Source: JABWBD01 sp040768665 (GTDB taxonomy: Bacteria > Planctomycetota > Planctomycetia > Pirellulales > Thermoguttaceae). From it: a stretch of 64,000 nucleotides of DNA. The stretch is taken from the NCBI GenBank assembly GCA_040768665.1, contig JAXGMN010000011.1:62001-126000 (forward strand). Direction: 5' to 3'. Made by a program: the position numbers and the translations under genes. Positions 1-7,171 of the stretch are shown here, one piece after another. Under the pieces are notes generated by a model. The model did no database searches. It had not been told where the DNA came from and saw only the letters and a list, made by a program, of their open reading frames with translations. Numbering within the stretch: the first letter of the stretch is position 1; each line of letters opens with the position of its first letter.

Positions 1-1
1 G

Positions 2-265
2 CCTCACTCCCTGCTTACCGTCGGCGATTGGTTCGTCGCCGAATCGCGAGCCGGACGCTTCGGGCGCGGTTTTCAACAAACGCTCTTCACCGCTCACGCG
101 CCCAGCGTGACCCGACAGGTTGAGGAATTCGACCACGATATGCGAGGTTGGCTCGACGCACAAGGAACGTCCGCGGAAGACTCTCGCGAGTGGGCCATCC
201 AGCGGCTTCGTGTGGAGGTTTCGAGACTGGAACCGCATCCGTCCTGGCCTCGCAAGCGAACATAG
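2..265 (+). CDS. 3' end of an unrecognised protein (partial)
   Basis: An open frame enters from the left edge and stops with TAG at 263-265, giving the last 87 residues of a protein. The tail has a GDWFVAESRAGRFGRGF stretch, an acidic helix (RQVEEFDHDMRGWLD) and a basic end (SWPRKRT). I do not recognise the family. It ends 62 bases before the ATG of the truncated DUF4062 gene in the same orientation, so it may have been the upstream member of that operon. Codon use looks coding, with no internal stops over 87 codons. Confidence 0.5.
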   Translation, partial: PHSLLTVGDWFVAESRAGRFGRGFQQTLFTAHAPSVTRQVEEFDHDMRGWLDAQGTSAEDSREWAIQRLRVEVSRLEPHPSWPRKRT

Positions 266-327
266 CCTGTGACACGTGACTTGCGAGCCGGGTTGATGAT
301 TTGTCAAGAGACGAACAGGAGTGAGTA

Positions 328-507
328 ATGTCAGCGACTCTGCAAGCCGTTCGCGTCTTCATTTCTTGGACGTTCCGGGATATGCATGCGGAGCGGGACC
401 ATCTAGCCCGGCGGCCTAAAGGTGTCAGGAACCTTTGTCACTGCTTGGTTATCGCCAAAGGAAGAATTGACCTATTTTCGCGGCAGATTCCCATAAAAGG
501 TTCCTGA
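328..507 (+). pseudogene. N-terminal stub of a DUF4062/STAND-NTPase protein
   Basis: An ATG with an AGGAG ribosome site 9 bases upstream opens a frame whose first 26 residues read VRVFISWTFRDMHAERDHL, the typical start of DUF4062 proteins (family consensus VRVFISSTFRDMHAERDHL). After residue 29 the similarity stops: the frame runs into the left arm of the inverted repeat at 420-512 and ends in its right arm at TGA 505-507. DUF4062 usually heads large NACHT/STAND ATPases with WD40 or TPR tails. A piece of such an ATPase lies at 4676-4830 and may come from the same ancestral gene. The motif is clear; the link between the pieces is inference. Confidence 0.7.
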
Positions 508-512
508 CACCT
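420..512. repeat. Inverted repeat, GGTGTCAGGAACC family
   Basis: A 17-bp arm (aggtgtcaggaaccttt, 420-436) is repeated exactly in inverse at 496-512, around a 59-bp core. The left arm is the point where the DUF4062 gene loses homology. Its ends (GGTGTCAGG/CCTGACACC) resemble the GGGGTCAGG ends of other elements in this window. Confidence 0.85.
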
Positions 513-520
513 CGTATACT

Positions 521-540
521 CCTAATCCCGGCCTGACCCC
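521..540. repeat. cctaatcccggcctgacccc repeat, copy 1
   Basis: This 20-base unit recurs at 799-819 and, inverted, at 7043-7064 and (diverged) 2511-2536. Apart from this copy and the one at 799-819, I see no gene between 513 and 819. Confidence 0.7.
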
Positions 541-798
541 TAATCTTACCATTTGGGTCGCACCAGCGCGTGCGCAAGTCCGCACCGGCCGAAAGCTGGG
601 TGTCTAAAAAGAAAGTGCCGAGAACCTCATCCGACGAGCCGCAAAGAGGATTGGCAGAATGATAGGGGCAGCCTGGGCGAGAGACCGCCTTCTGCAACGA
701 CTCTCGATGAAAGGCAAAGGCCACCGCACCGCTCACCGATCTGCGCGTCGTGTGTCGTTTCGGTTGTTCATCCATGCCTTCTCCTCCTTCCCGCTAAT

Positions 799-819
799 CC
801 CTAATCCCGGCCTGACCCC
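799..819. repeat. ccctaatcccggcctgacccc repeat, copy 2
   Basis: Same unit as at 521-540. Its last base (819) is immediately followed by the coding remnant of an integrase-type transposase at 820, so the repeat edge and the gene break coincide. Confidence 0.75.
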
Positions 820-1410
820 GAGCGCACCTGGGGCCACGAGGGGCCGTCGCCGGAAGAAGCCTGGCAGGCGCGCGGGCCGATTTCGCAAGACGAGCGGCGC
901 CAATTTCAGGCATGCCTGGCGGCGGAACGAATCCGGGCGGCCGCGGACCTCGGGTTCGATCTGGCGGCGGAGCTGAACCATTACCAGCAAGCGGAGCTGG
1001 ACCGGCTGGCCACCTCGCGCGCGTTGGAGTCGCTGGGCTATCTGACGAAGACGCGCGTGTCGCGGCCGCCGAAGAAGCGGAAGCGACCGTCGCGAAAGAA
1101 GCTGGCCAAAGGCGATGCGTCTGGCGGAGAGCCGGCGGCGACGGCGGTCAATTCGTCGCCGGCAAACTCACCCCTGGCGCAAGCACCCGCACTCGGTAGC
1201 GACTTGTCGAACGAAACGCCGGGCGACTCGCTGGCAGAAAGCGCGCGAGGTGCTACAATGGAGATGGCCGCGGACACGATCGCCGCGGCAGGTGATCTTT
1301 CTCAAGCAGTTCCGCCCGCTCACGGTGAGCGGGCAATTCCTTCGTGGTTGAGGAGGCCGTTTACTCTACTATTTTCCATCGGCAAAGCGGCAAAGATTTC
1401 GCGTCGATGA
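820..1410 (+). pseudogene. C-terminal remnant of an integrase-core transposase
   Basis: The frame is open from 820 with no start codon and ends at TGA 1408-1410. It begins ERTWGHEGPSPEEAWQARG, like the end of rve-type DDE transposases where a helper helix precedes 'P.E.W..R'. It continues through a helical segment, a Lys/Arg-rich patch (PPKKRKRPSRKKLAKG), a low-complexity linker and a final RRPFTLLFSIGKAAKISRR. The 5' two thirds, including the DDE residues, is missing and the break falls at the edge of the repeat at 799-819. The IS family cannot be fixed from this tail. Confidence 0.55.
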
Positions 1411-1521
1411 CAGGCAGCAGCCGAGCGCGCCGGCGCGAGGGGAAACGTGAAGCTTCAGGAAGCGCTCCTGCTAATACATAAAGCCAACTGCCTTTGATCG
1501 TACGAGAAGGTCGACCCTCAT

Positions 1522-2427
1522 GTGGCGGAAAGGGCTATCGCTTCATACTCGGAAAGCCGAGATACAAGGAACAAGTTCCTGCCGAGTAGTCCTTGGGCCA
1601 GCGCCATGGGCTCGCCTATTGAGATCGTGAATATGGAAAACGGTGATATGCCCCTTGTGGACTTTTGCCCACCGCCACTCCAGCCACGGCGTTGCGGCCT
1701 CAACCCTAACGTCGCTGCTTTTCGCAGCAGAGCCGCGTTATTGAAATGGGTACTTAATGGGCTATGTGCGGCGGTGGCTGCCTTTTCCGGGATCTTGATG
1801 TCTAATGACTCGCTCACGGTCGAAGCAGGTATCACCGCCATTGGCCTCTCCGTGATGATGCTTGCCGTCAGCGAGTTTCTGTGGCACCGCGCGGAATTCT
1901 GCAATCTTTGTGGGGCTGTTACGAAGTGGCCTTTGCGTGAATCGAGACGGGCTTGGTGTCCGGGATGCCAAAACCTGAACGATCCAAAGCAGATTCTGCC
2001 TAGTGGTAGCATGGTCATGGACCTAACCGGACCGAACTACTTGGCGCACTCCGACCCCATTCCCAGGTTCCTGGGCCTAGTGACTTTGCTTGGAATTACG
2101 GATGGCGCTACCGAGGTGCGCATGGAGCCACGAAAGGACGCCTACGAAGTGACTCTCTTCATTAAGGGCGAGCGCCATGAGGTTGAGAATCCACCACTTT
2201 TCATACATTTTCCAGTTGCCCAGACGGTCAAAGCAATCGCTGGGCTGGATTTGCGGAATTGCGCCCAGCGGCAAGAAAGTCAAATCGAGATTCTGACGCA
2301 TCGTGGAGTCCTCCCCACGAATGTCCTGGTGGAACCGACGGAATTCGGCCAGAAAGTCGTGTTTGCATTTCCCTTAGGGGGAACGGGGGAAGAACGGCGG
2401 ACCGGTGACGGTCACCAAAACTGGTGA
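1522..2427 (+). CDS. Membrane protein with a GspE-like segment, function unknown
   Basis: This is a 301-residue frame from GTG 1522; in-frame ATGs at 1606 and 1636 are alternatives and no strong ribosome site decides. Two hydrophobic helices lie near residues 75-91 (LNGLCAAVAAFSGILMS) and 96-114, followed by a CxxC...CxxC zinc-ribbon-like pair (CNLCG, CPGCQ). The second half (MEPRKDAYEVTLFIKGERHEV, then AQTVKAIAGLDL) resembles the 'LEPR.DG..VR.RIDG..HEV' region of type II secretion ATPase GspE/PulE, without Walker motifs. The family is conjecture; a stand-alone regulatory or pilus-related domain is possible. The end (GGTGEERRTGDGHQNW) looks unlike the family, and a GGGGTCAGG element follows 48 bases later. 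Confidence 0.6.
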   Translation: MAERAIASYSESRDTRNKFLPSSPWASAMGSPIEIVNMENGDMPLVDFCPPPLQPRRCGLNPNVAAFRSRAALLKWVLNGLCAAVAAFSGILMSNDSLTVEAGITAIGLSVMMLAVSEFLWHRAEFCNLCGAVTKWPLRESRRAWCPGCQNLNDPKQILPSGSMVMDLTGPNYLAHSDPIPRFLGLVTLLGITDGATEVRMEPRKDAYEVTLFIKGERHEVENPPLFIHFPVAQTVKAIAGLDLRNCAQRQESQIEILTHRGVLPTNVLVEPTEFGQKVVFAFPLGGTGEERRTGDGHQNW

Positions 2428-2474
2428 ACAGAGGGCATTTACGACGACTCGTAGGACACGTTGGTGAGGAGATG

Positions 2475-2536
2475 GGGTCAGGTCTTGACTCGGAACTTTG
2501 GGCGAACATTGGGGTTAGACCGGGATTAGGGATTAG
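2475..2536. repeat. GGGGTCAGGTCTTGAC element plus inverted cctaatcccgg unit
   Basis: Positions 2475-2498 read ggggtcaggtcttgactcgg and onward to aactt, closely matched at 50806-50830. Positions 2511-2536 are a diverged inverted copy of the unit at 521 and 799. No gene is visible between 2428 and 2633. Confidence 0.65.
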
Positions 2537-2633
2537 TGGCTGACGCGGGTCATCTAATAGCGGAGAGCAAACCGGGGTGCGCGGCGCTGGCGTCATTGTA
2601 TTTCGAAAATCACGGAGACGAGAGGCCTACGAC

Positions 2634-2834
2634 ATGAGCGAGATCGATGCGGCCGTTCAAGGGGAGTTGGCCGATTTTATATGCAGCGCACTCACAACCT
2701 GCTTCGCTGCAATGGAAAGGGTGGAACAGGAAGCACAAGAGAGAAAGTGCACGGTTGCCCAGATCTTCTCGGCGGCTTTGACTGACGGCATCACGCGCCG
2801 CTTTGTCGTGGGCGCTAGGGGCGGGCCGCTCTGA
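2634..2834 (+). CDS. Small hypothetical protein
   Basis: A 66-residue frame starts at ATG 2634 (an in-frame upstream start at 2577 is also possible). The peptide MSEIDAAVQGELADFICSAL and its continuation is amphipathic-helical, with a Cys pair and a Gly-rich end. It ends 51 bases before the anSME remnant in the same direction. No family recognised; it may be an incidental frame. Confidence 0.35.
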   Translation: MSEIDAAVQGELADFICSALTTCFAAMERVEQEAQERKCTVAQIFSAALTDGITRRFVVGARGGPL

Positions 2835-2885
2835 AGTGCGGTCTTCTCACTTTCCGGCACACAAGACGCGAGGCTTCAGCGCAGC

Positions 2886-4242
2886 ATGAGCCAACCATTC
2901 TCCCCGGCGCAGTCCCGGCGTTTCCCTCGGTCATTCCGCGCGGTGATCAAGCCGACCGGCTCCCTGTGCAACCTCGACTGCAGGTACTGCTACTATCTTC
3001 ACAAGAAGGACTTGCTGCGCGGCACCACCGGCCACCGCATTGCGGATGACCTGCTGGAGGAGTTCATCCGGCAGTATCTCGCGGAGCAGGACGTCGAGGA
3101 GGTGGTCTTTACATGGCATGGCGGCGAGCCTGCGCTGTTGGGCCTGGACTTCTATCGCAAGGTCGTCGAACTCCAACAGAAGTACGGGGGCGGCAAACGG
3201 ATCAAGAACGACCTGCAGACCAACGGCGTGCTGCTGGACGATGCGTGGTGCGAGTTTCTCAAGGAGCACGAGTTTCTTGTGGGGCTGAGTGTCGATGGGC
3301 CGAAGGAGTTGCATGATTGCTTTCGGCGGAGTGCAAGAGGGGGCGGTGCAGAAGAGAACGGGGCGGAAGGGAACGGAATGAATTCCGTTTTACGGGGCGA
3401 GGGGAGCTTTGATCGCGTGTACGCGGCGGCGAAACGGTTGCGGGAGCATGGCGTGCCGTTCAATGCCGTGACCGTGATCCATGGCGTCAACGTCCGGCAT
3501 CCGGAGGAGGTATACCGGTTTCTCACCGAAGAGTTGGGATGCTGGCGCGTGCAGTGGCTGCCGTGCGCGGAACTCAAGGACTTCCGCACGGTTGCTCCGG
3601 GACGGTGGGACACGGCGCAGATGCCGGTCCTGGGCAGTCGTGCGGCCAAGCCGGGGAATCCCGAGTCGGTGGTGACGGACTGGTCGGTCGATCCGGACGA
3701 GTGGGGCGAGTTCCTCTGCCGGACATTCGATTTGTGGATGAAGGAAGGTCTGGGAAAAGTGTTCGTCAACTGGTTCGAGTCGCTCGTTGGGCAGTGGATG
3801 GGCCTGCCCGCGCAGATCTGTTCGCTGGGGGAGGTTTGCGGGCGATCTCTCGCTGGCGATGGAGAGCGACGGCAGCCTGTACTCGTGCGACCGGTTCGTG
3901 TTCCCCGAGTACCGCTTGGGCAACCTCCGCGAGGAGGCTGCCGGCTGGGCGAGGTGGTGTATTCGGCGAAGCAGCGCAGTTCGGCTGCCGCAAGCGAAAC
4001 ACGCTGCCGGACTACTGCCGCGGTTCCCTACGAGAAGGCTTCGCCCGCAACGGGGAGTGCCCCAAGAGCCGGTTCTTTGAAGACGCCGGACGGCCAGCCG
4101 GGGCTGAATTACTTCTGTTCGGGCATCCAGCGATCTCTTGACGTATGCGGATCCCTATCTCCGCGAGATCGCCGCGAAGGTGCAGCGGAAGCGTAGAATA
4201 CAGCCTCCGACGGTAAGCGTTGAGAACGTGTTGCGGGAATGA
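2886..4242 (+). pseudogene. Anaerobic sulfatase-maturating enzyme (radical SAM), multiply frameshifted
   Basis: anSMEs convert an active-site Cys or Ser of sulfatases to formylglycine. The first 315 residues in the starting frame are well preserved: the radical-SAM cluster motif CNLDCRYCYY near residue 29, then VVFTWHGGEPALLGL, LQTNGVLLDD and GLSVDGPKELHD. A Gly/Glu/Asn-rich 25-residue insert follows HDCFRRS. After the SPASM-type Cys near 3840 a base is missing from a G run (GEVCG then GDLSLAMESDGSLYSCDRF in another frame), and the frame changes again around 3950, 4020 and 4090. The family C-terminus (TLPDYCRG, ARNGECPKSRF, GLNYFCSG, YADPYLREIAAKVQR) can be pieced together to a TGA at 4240-4242. 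Several independent indels argue for decay rather than one sequencing error. Confidence 0.85.
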
Positions 4243-4607
4243 GTGTGGTAGAAAAGAAGATGGAAGAAAGGAAGATGGGGGGATGGTTGTTTCGTGCCGT
4301 CGTTAGCCAGTGAATCGTGGCTTCCACCGGGCGAGCCCGGCGGCGGCTCGGTCTGGACTGAACGGCGATCCGGGGTACCCGGGTGAACGAACGGAGGGTG
4401 AAGAGGAAGACGGAACGCTGATCTTCGCTGATCTTCGCTAATAAGACGGGGGGATGTGAAGAAGAGGAGTGTCCGGAAAAGAGAAGCGGGTTATAGATTG
4501 GTGGTTATAAATAGGGAGGAGCGGCAGCGGCACGGTCACGTCGGGCGTGGCAACGTCGTGCACGCTGACCGTCGCGGCCGCCGACAGCTCGAGCACGTTC
4601 GGGACGG
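4243..4607. other. Intergenic, no gene
   Basis: No convincing gene. At about 4529-4603 a plus-strand frame reads SGTVTSGVATSCTLTVAAADSSSTFG, which looks like a scrap of a secreted Ser/Thr-rich protein. It breaks off just before the hairpin at 4608. Confidence 0.4.
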
Positions 4608-4672
4608 GAGAAAAGGGACATCACTGATTATGGTGAATCCAACCAAGACTAATCAGTGATGTCCCTTTTCTC
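4608..4672. repeat. Perfect 23-bp palindrome (GGGACATCACTGATTA core)
   Basis: Arms 4608-4630 and 4650-4672 are perfect inverse copies (23 bp) around a 19-base loop. The arm contains gggacatcactgatta. It lies between a scrap of a secreted-protein gene on the left and an NTPase fragment on the right. Too long for an ordinary terminator and with no U-tract; best read as a dispersed palindromic element. Confidence 0.9.
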
Positions 4673-4675
4673 TTT

Positions 4676-4830
4676 CCCGACGCCCCCGATGAAGCCACAC
4701 ACGCAGGCCGCAACGAGTTGGCCTCCTTTCTGGCCACCGAATTTCCCAAGACACCGGACTGGCTTCGGCTGATCATCACCAGCCGGCCTGATCCGGAGAT
4801 GAAACTCGGCATTGGCTGCGCCGTCGAACG
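4676..4830 (+). pseudogene. Internal fragment of a STAND/NACHT ATPase
   Basis: Plus-strand codons from 4676 read PDAPDEATHAGRNELASFL then FPKTPDWLRLIITSRPDPEM. In NACHT/AAA STAND ATPases this is the Walker-B/sensor region, 'DALDEA...NELA..LA..F..LPDWLRLVVTSRPDP'. It starts 3 bases after the hairpin at 4608-4672 and fades out around 4830. It overlaps, on the opposite strand, the 3' end of the HAF-repeat gene, so that gene's final codons are read from this debris. It could be the middle of the ATPase whose DUF4062 start is at 328. Confidence 0.65.
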
Positions 4831-5993
4831 ACTGCCAAGAGAGCATATGCGGTCGCGATACCGAGCAGACTGACCAAGCCGGACGGCTCAGGGACCGCGC
4901 TTAACACGAACTGTCGCTTCTGGCCATTGAGGTAGCCCCAGCCGACGATCTGGCCGAAATCGTTGATCGCCTGCGCTTGCGACAATTCCCATCCCTCGCC
5001 GTTGACCAACCACTCGTTGAGGTTCGTCACCGTTTGGTGGTTGAGATCCCATAGCGCGGCGCGGGAATTCCCATTGGCGTCATCGGCGTAACCTACCGCG
5101 AGCGCGCCCGCGTTGATGTCGTTGGCGACGGATCGGCTGCCGCCCAGAGTGCCGAGGTCCGTAGGCAGGATCGATGGTGCGGCGGGATCGCTCACGTTCC
5201 ATACCACAGCGCGGTTATTGCCATCACTGGTACGCGCGAAACCAACGGCATAACCGTCTTCATTAACGGCATTCGCAACCGAAGTGGTCCCACCCAACGT
5301 GCCGAGATCGCGGGGAGCTGCGGTTGGATCGTCGGGATCCCAGTCCCAGAGCGCTGCGTGCGTCGATCCCGCAGCGGTAACGGACTGGCCGACCACAAGG
5401 GCCGAATCATTTACGTCATAGGCAGCGGAGTTTCCGTTGCCGCCAAGTGTCGTGAGCGCGTGGGACTGGACCGCACCGTTGCAGATCCACAGGACGGCAT
5501 CGTACAGAACACCTGAAGGGCCACTGCCACGGCCGACCGCCACTCCATCGCCGTTGATGCCATAGGCCTCGGCGTAGTTGCCGCCGATCCCTCCTAGTTC
5601 CAGCGGCGCCGCCGTGGGATCGTTGGCGTTCCAGATCGCCGCTTGGTACGGGCGCGGCGATCCATCCCCGGCTGCGATTCGGCCCACGACCAATCCGCTG
5701 TTATTCACGTCGTTGGCATAGGACCACGCCTGATTGGAATTGCCCAGGGCCAAGGGAGCGGCTTGAGGGTTCCCGGCATCCCACAGAGCCGCAAAGAAGT
5801 AATACTCCCCGGTTGTCGTCTCGGCCTTGCCGACGATGTGGCCACTGATATCGATGGCCAATGCGCCTGTCTGGTGCCCCTCTGACGCGCCCAATTCGTC
5901 AATCCGATACCAAGTTCCCGCGTGAACCGCGGTCTCACAGAAACCGTTCACAATCACCAGGGACAGAAGCCAACGGGTTATTGGGGTCCTCAT
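4776..5993 (-). CDS. HAF-repeat extracellular protein with PEP-CTERM anchor
   Basis: About 405 residues from ATG 5993 (a TTG at 6002 is possible). A signal peptide (residues 2-26, ending near VHAG) leads into repeated blocks with 'DLGTLGG...A..VN..G.AVG.A', the HAF repeat, here seven or eight times (HALTTLGGNGNSAAYDVND, PRDLGTLGGTTSVANAVNE, TDLGTLGGSRSVANDINAG). The end is a standard PEP-CTERM signal: VPEPSGL, a hydrophobic helix and RRRS. PEP-CTERM proteins are sorted by an exosortase to the cell surface. The last 12 residues after RRRS come from the antisense of the ATPase scrap, so the original stop seems lost. No intact exosortase is in the window. Confidence 0.88.
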   Translation of the reverse strand: MRTPITRWLLSLVIVNGFCETAVHAGTWYRIDELGASEGHQTGALAIDISGHIVGKAETTTGEYYFFAALWDAGNPQAAPLALGNSNQAWSYANDVNNSGLVVGRIAAGDGSPRPYQAAIWNANDPTAAPLELGGIGGNYAEAYGINGDGVAVGRGSGPSGVLYDAVLWICNGAVQSHALTTLGGNGNSAAYDVNDSALVVGQSVTAAGSTHAALWDWDPDDPTAAPRDLGTLGGTTSVANAVNEDGYAVGFARTSDGNNRAVVWNVSDPAAPSILPTDLGTLGGSRSVANDINAGALAVGYADDANGNSRAALWDLNHQTVTNLNEWLVNGEGWELSQAQAINDFGQIVGWGYLNGQKRQFVLSAVPEPSGLVSLLGIATAYALLAVVRRRSQCRVSSPDQAGW

Positions 5994-6151
5994 TGATGAC
6001 AAGCCCTGTGTTTTGCAGAACCATTTCGGGGTGACTTTAGTTGAGAATGAGTCTACCGCGATTCAATACCTGCTGCAACAGTTTCTCGGGCCAACAGGGA
6101 AGAGAGCCGCTCGGGCGGAGATGGCGACACGCCTAGTGCCGCAAATCACAC

Positions 6152-6445
6152 TTGGCTGAGAAAAAGGAGACGGGGAGGTCGCTAAGTCCATCATGGGCGG
6201 CTACACCTCGTTTGGGGTACAATGGGATAGGCCAGACCCGGGAGAGCTGCCAAGCCTTTTACCTTGGCATTCTCGCCAAACGGGCGACCGCGCTCGACAC
6301 ACGTCCGCAAGGCGAATGGGATTCGCTACAACTGTCCTTAAAGAATGATGATATCGCGATCGACAACAATCGAACCGAGCACGGCTTCCGGCAGCAGGTG
6401 TTGGCTCGCCTCAACTGGCTGTATATTGGTTCAGCGCGACGTTGA
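6152..6445 (+). pseudogene. IS66-type transposase C-terminal remnant
   Basis: The last 40 residues (NDDIAIDNNRTEHGFRQQVL, then ARLNWLYIGSARR) match the end of IS66 transposases, 'IDNN..E...RP...GRKNWLF.GS'. The preceding RATALDTRPQGEWDSLQLSL fits the same region. The N-terminal 60 residues show no similarity to the family, and the rest of the element is absent. Nothing coding is seen between 5994 and 6151 or between 6446 and 6710; the latter has a C-rich hairpin (gggggccccgtcccccag) near 6515. Confidence 0.55.
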
Positions 6446-6710
6446 GTTTTGGGGTTGCCGGAGTTAGCGAGTAGAGAGTGGACTAAAGGCAGTGTTTTTT
6501 CTGGGGGCCCCGTCCCCCAGACCCCCTGAGGTTTATCGCATTGCGCCAGAAGCAAGGGGAAGGGCCAACGGCGCCAAGTGGGCGTCGCCGACCCTTGCTT
6601 CCGGACCTGGATCGGCGCTCGGGTCGCACCTCTGCGTTGCCCTATCCTCCGCCCAGGCATGTTCAGTATAGCACTCCGTCGGCTGCTTGGCATCCTGTCA
6701 CGCCCGCTGC

Positions 6711-7042
6711 TCACGCGGCCAGCTTGTGATCACGCTCAGCAAAGATCTCCTTTTCTCGACCATCCAACTTGTCACGCGGCGTGATGTAGCCCAACGCACT
6801 GTGCAAGCGCTCGTCGTTGTACCGCGCCACGAATTGCGCCACGATCCGCCGGGCATCTTCCAGCGACAGCGGCGTCTGCGGCCGAATGCACTCCGACTTG
6901 ATGGTGCGGTGATAACGCTCCAACTTTCCGTTGCTTTGCGGATAGTAGGCGCTGGTTCGGACGTGGGGCATCCCGCAGATACGCACGAACTGTTTGAAAT
7001 CCTTCGAGACGAACTGCGGCCCGTTGTCACAGGTGACTTTGG
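6711..7042 (-). pseudogene. IS3-type integrase, 3' remnant
   Basis: Reading leftward from 7042 the frame gives VTCDNGPQFVSKDFKQFV, then YYPQSNGKLERYHRTIKSE, ARYNDERLHSALGYITPRDK and ends EKEIFAERDHKLAA. These are the second Asp (DNG) and Glu (PQSNGKLER) motifs of the IS3-family DDE domain and its normal C-terminus. The first Asp region, the OrfA partner and the right terminal repeat are absent. The frame is cut at 7042, exactly where the ggggtcaggccgg repeat begins. Confidence 0.8.
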
Positions 7043-7064
7043 GGTCAGGCCGGTATTAGGGACT
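7043..7064. repeat. ggggtcaggccggtattaggga repeat (inverted copy)
   Basis: Inverse copy, with one substitution, of the unit at 799-819. It forms the exact boundary of the IS3 remnant. Between 7065 and 7171 the minus strand reads a short scrap (NTAYIENTNRV, in-frame TGA, then KDAAKSTVVKHWRTAPMLAK) that I cannot assign. Confidence 0.75.
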
Positions 7065-7171
7065 GGCCGCCTTTTCTTTCGCCAGCATCGGCGCGGTACG
7101 CCAGTGCTTGACGACGGTGGACTTGGCCGCGTCCTTTCAGACCCTGTTGGTGTTCTCGATGTAGGCCGTGT

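Noticed and set aside
7065..7171. In-frame TGA as possible selenocysteine
   Set aside because: The scrap NTAYIENTNRV-TGA-KDAAKS has no gene around it and no SECIS-like evidence; better read as debris.
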